In this document: positions 61,329 through 64,000 of the stretch, one piece after another
Layout of the letters: each line of letters opens with the position of its first letter
Position numbering within the stretch: position 1 is the stretch's first letter
Source of the DNA: Streptomyces kurssanovii
GTDB taxonomy: Bacteria; Actinomycetota; Actinomycetes; Streptomycetales; Streptomycetaceae
Direction of reading: 5' to 3'
Length of the DNA: 64,000 nucleotides
NCBI RefSeq assembly: GCF_014649695.1
Contig: NZ_BMTN01000020.1
Location: forward strand, 62,001 to 126,000
Translations under genes and position numbers: made by a program
Notes under the pieces: model-generated
Databases searched by the model: none
Told to the model about the DNA's origin: nothing
The model's input: the letters and a program-made list of their open reading frames with translations, nothing else

Positions 61329-64000
61329 CGCGCACCTCCGCCGAGCTCGATGGACAGCCGCCCGTTCTCGGGCCGGTCGGGGTCGTTGTCGCAACGCGCG
61401 ATCTCCAGCGGGCCGAGCCGCAGCACGCCTGCCTCCAGTGCCGTGTCGTCGATGTGGTCCGGATACGAAGCGGTCGGTTCGAAGAGCCTCTGCAGCCGGG
61501 TCACCCGCACGCTCTCGACTCCCTGCACGGCGGCCGCCGCGGCCACCAGGCGGCTCAGCCGCACCGGTTCGCCGAACGTCAGCGCGTCCGGGTGGAAGAA
61601 GCCGAGCCGCCCGCCGGACAGGCGCCGGCTGCCCAGCAGCCGGTACAGCTCGGCGAGGATCTGACCGTGCTGATGACCGGGCGCCGCACACACCTCGATC
61701 GCGATGTCCAGCGGCACACTGCGCGCCGGGCCCACCACCAGGTCGTGCCCGATACGCCGGCAGCCCTCCAGGGCGTACGCCACCGCGTCCAGCAGCTCCG
61801 GGCCGGGGTCCCCGGCCGCTGACGCGTCGACCGCCACGTGCGCCTCCTGCACACTGCCGGTCCAGCGGATCTCCGCCGCCGCCCGCTGCACGCCCGGCAC
61901 GGCCGACGCCAGCGCGGCATAGTCCTCGGCGGTCACCGCACGCAGCAGCGACCGTTTGAGACCGAGCGGCGCCAGCTGCCGCACCTGCTCCAGCGGCTCC
62001 GGCTCCGTGCCGCCCACCGCCGGCAGGGGGTTGCGCACCCCGGCGACAGGCATCGCTTCGCCCGACTCCGACGCGTCCGGATCACGGCACAGCACCAGAT
62101 GGTTGACGGCCTCCGCGCCGACATTGCCCGCCGTGCCGCCGCCCAGCCGGTAGTGCAGCTCCAGCCGGGCTCCCGGCCGCGGCCGCGCCCCGTGCCGGCC
62201 GTCGCCGAACCGCAGCGCGATCCGGCCGTCGTCCTCCAGCTCGCCCACGAAGTGCCGCTCCCGCGGCCCACTGGCCAGCAGGTCCCGCCGCGGCGAGAAG
62301 ACATCGTCACGGTCGACGACCCTCACCGCCGGTAGAGCCTCCCGCGGATCCTGCCGCAGCGCGGCGGCCGGGCCCCGCAGCTCCGGCTCGTCCGGATGGA
62401 GACCCGCCGCGTACGCCGGGCCCCAGGTGTGCGCGACCTCCCAGGCGATGCCGCCGTCCAGTACCGCGCCCGCACGGGCCCGCGCCGTCAGCACCTCCAG
62501 CCGGCGCAGCTTCGCGGCCAGCAGCCGCTCATTGCGGTGCAGCAACTCCCGCAGCGCCGCCACGGGATGGCGCCGCAGCTCGAAACGTTCGAGCACCTTC
62601 AGCCCGAACAGCACCGTCAGCTCACCGATCTCCGCCTCCGTGAGACCGTCACGGTCACGGGCGCTGCGCCACAGTTCCACCAGCCGGTCCCGTACCCGTC
62701 CCGGGACGGCGGCGAGCCGGTCCGCCTGCCCCGCGGACACGTGCGCGGACAGCGGGAACGGCACGGCCTGCACGACGGGGGAGCGGTCCAGCACCGGACG
62801 GAACCGGCGCCGGATCCCCGGGTACACCAGCTGCGCCAGCAGCGTCTCGAGAGCCTCCGCCTGCTCGTACGCCGTACCCGGCACCACCTTCTCGCGCCGG
62901 CGGCCCGCGAGTTCGAGACCGAGTCCCGCCCGGCCCGTCTCCTCCTCGCCGGCGACCTCGAACAGCTCACGTATCCGACCGGCGGTCAGCAGCCCTCCCC
63001 GCCGTGCCTGGTCCAGGCGAGCGCCGATCAGGTCAGCGACCGCGTTGCCCGCGTCCTCGTCCCAGCAGCCGAAGCCGGACGGATCGCACGAACCGAGCAC
63101 GGCCGGTTCGGCCGGCACCGTCACCGTTTCCGGGGTGCCGCCGCAGAAGGTGAGCGAACGGCCGTGGTCGACCAGCGTCACATTGCCGCGCGCCACGCTC
63201 ACGTCGGTGACCGGTTCGCAGTCCCTGCCGCCGCGGGTGGACAGGCACACGGGGAACGTGAGCGCGTCCTCCGCGGCCCAGGTCACCTCCAGCACCGGCT
63301 GGTCGCACAGCGTGTCCACGGCAGGGGTGACGGAAGTGAGCCGCACGGCCTGCCGGTGCGCCGGATCGGCGTCGCCGGGCGTACCCGAACGCGGTCCGCG
63401 CACCTCCTCGATCAGCAGCAGGTCGCCCGGCGCCAGCCGCAACTCCCTGCGTGAGCACTCCTCGTCGGCCCACGCGTCGCGCAGCGTCGCCGACGTCGCC
63501 CCCTTCGGCAGCGAACACACTTCTTCGCCCCAGGTCCAGAACCGGACGGTGTTGTGCGCGGGACGCAGCACCAGCGGCTCGGCGGCCACCACCGGTTCGA
63601 ACACCTCGACGGAACCGCGCTCGCCGAGGACCGCCAGCTCCCGGTCGTCGATCACCGTGCCGATCTCCGGCCGGTCCCGCGGGCCGAGCCCGCGCACGTC
63701 GACGGCCGCGAACCGGAACGTGCCCGGCAGCAGCGTCAGTTCCCGCGCCACCTCCACCGTCACGAACGTCCGCGCGTTGCAGCCGTCGTGCATCGGATAG
63801 TCGATCAGCCTTACGTGCCGGCGCACCGACACCCGCCGCCGGGCGGTGTCCAGGTACGCCTCCGTCGCCACCGCGTCCTGCTGGTAGCTGATCCGGTCGC
63901 CGGTGTGCGCCAGCAGTTCGACCAGCGTCATCCCCAGATCCGCCGGGTTGCGCTCCACCCAGTCGGGGGTGGTCAGCGCCAGGCGGTCCAGGATGAGCCG
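61325..64000 (-). CDS. Baseplate J-type protein, 5' end beyond the window
   Basis: The visible 891 residues belong to a second TIGR02243-like baseplate protein. The frame is open through the window edge; the first visible residues RLILDRLALTTPDWVERNPA are interior, and the start codon lies outside. Typical sequence follows: VELLAHTGDRISYQQDAVAT and RRHVRLIDYPMHDGCNAR. A baseplate J-like region lies near FGDGRHGARPRPGARLELHY and LLRAVTAEDYAALASAVPGV. With the following gene it probably forms the two-component baseplate wedge of a contractile or phage-tail-like particle. Sheath, tube and ATPase genes are expected further right. Confidence 0.85.
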   Translation of the reverse strand, partial: RLILDRLALTTPDWVERNPADLGMTLVELLAHTGDRISYQQDAVATEAYLDTARRRVSVRRHVRLIDYPMHDGCNARTFVTVEVARELTLLPGTFRFAAVDVRGLGPRDRPEIGTVIDDRELAVLGERGSVEVFEPVVAAEPLVLRPAHNTVRFWTWGEEVCSLPKGATSATLRDAWADEECSRRELRLAPGDLLLIEEVRGPRSGTPGDADPAHRQAVRLTSVTPAVDTLCDQPVLEVTWAAEDALTFPVCLSTRGGRDCEPVTDVSVARGNVTLVDHGRSLTFCGGTPETVTVPAEPAVLGSCDPSGFGCWDEDAGNAVADLIGARLDQARRGGLLTAGRIRELFEVAGEEETGRAGLGLELAGRRREKVVPGTAYEQAEALETLLAQLVYPGIRRRFRPVLDRSPVVQAVPFPLSAHVSAGQADRLAAVPGRVRDRLVELWRSARDRDGLTEAEIGELTVLFGLKVLERFELRRHPVAALRELLHRNERLLAAKLRRLEVLTARARAGAVLDGGIAWEVAHTWGPAYAAGLHPDEPELRGPAAALRQDPREALPAVRVVDRDDVFSPRRDLLASGPRERHFVGELEDDGRIALRFGDGRHGARPRPGARLELHYRLGGGTAGNVGAEAVNHLVLCRDPDASESGEAMPVAGVRNPLPAVGGTEPEPLEQVRQLAPLGLKRSLLRAVTAEDYAALASAVPGVQRAAAEIRWTGSVQEAHVAVDASAAGDPGPELLDAVAYALEGCRRIGHDLVVGPARSVPLDIAIEVCAAPGHQHGQILAELYRLLGSRRLSGGRLGFFHPDALTFGEPVRLSRLVAAAAAVQGVESVRVTRLQRLFEPTASYPDHIDDTALEAGVLRLGPLEIARCDNDPDRPENGRLSIELGGGAR

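Noticed and set aside
52901-64000. Calling the right-hand region an integrated prophage
   Set aside because: No integrase, terminase, portal or capsid gene is seen; the genes match tail-like or contractile-system baseplate parts, though the region is cut by the window edge.

Overview
The window is high-GC DNA from an actinobacterium, almost certainly a Streptomyces chromosome. The signs are third-position GC bias throughout, GTG starts with strong GGAGG/AAGGAG sites, a streptogrisin-type protease, a streptophobe-family membrane protein, DUF3040/DUF6328/DUF6479 proteins, an F420-dependent oxidoreductase and sugar ABC importers that lack their own ATPase. No rRNA, tRNA, CRISPR array or insertion sequence was seen.

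Layout. (1) 193-6561 (+): a double-glycine leader peptide gene followed by a three-gene NHLP-type export cassette (HlyD-like adaptor, C39 peptidase/ABC exporter, second permease/ATPase). (2) 6592-11803: a small unknown gene, an RpiR/SIS regulator divergent from a multi-sensor SpoIIE phosphatase, and a family 5 uracil-DNA glycosylase. (3) 11784-17134 (-): a three-subunit molybdenum hydroxylase of the PaoABC type, and an FAD oxidoreductase with a Rieske domain. (4) 17470-21932: stress-type small membrane proteins with possible sigma-B promoters, Ku, and a NarL-type two-component pair. (5) 22058-34121: a LacI regulator plus aldo/keto reductase, divergent from a six-gene operon (sugar importer, GH5, Tat-exported GH85 endo-beta-N-acetylglucosaminidase, GH38 alpha-mannosidase). 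Together these read as an N-glycan harvesting locus. (6) 34210-40143: two secreted esterases, a DUF6777 protein and a streptophobe protein. (7) 40137-44398 (-): an operon of an FHA-FHA-ABC transporter, a protein with SH3-like sequence and five 12-residue repeats carrying Thr-x-x-Val, and a soluble Ser/Thr kinase. This resembles the mycobacterial Rv1747/PknF pair with an added repeat protein. (8) 44625-52816: an RsbW-like ATPase, a small unknown gene, a streptogrisin-like protease, an 820-base palindrome-rich non-coding stretch, an MFS exporter, and an operon with an aldehyde dehydrogenase and an F420-type enzyme. (9) 52901-64000 (-): the distal end of a phage-tail-like or contractile injection operon (two baseplate J-type proteins, a tail protein, a DUF6519 protein), ending in an endolysin-like amidase and running off the right edge.

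The most promising unusual systems are the kinase / Thr-repeat / FHA-ABC operon, the cysteine-free exported peptide with its private exporter, the N-glycan locus, and the palindrome cluster at 47142-47469. Strong hairpins at 34147, 45541, 45884 and 52849 separate several modules.
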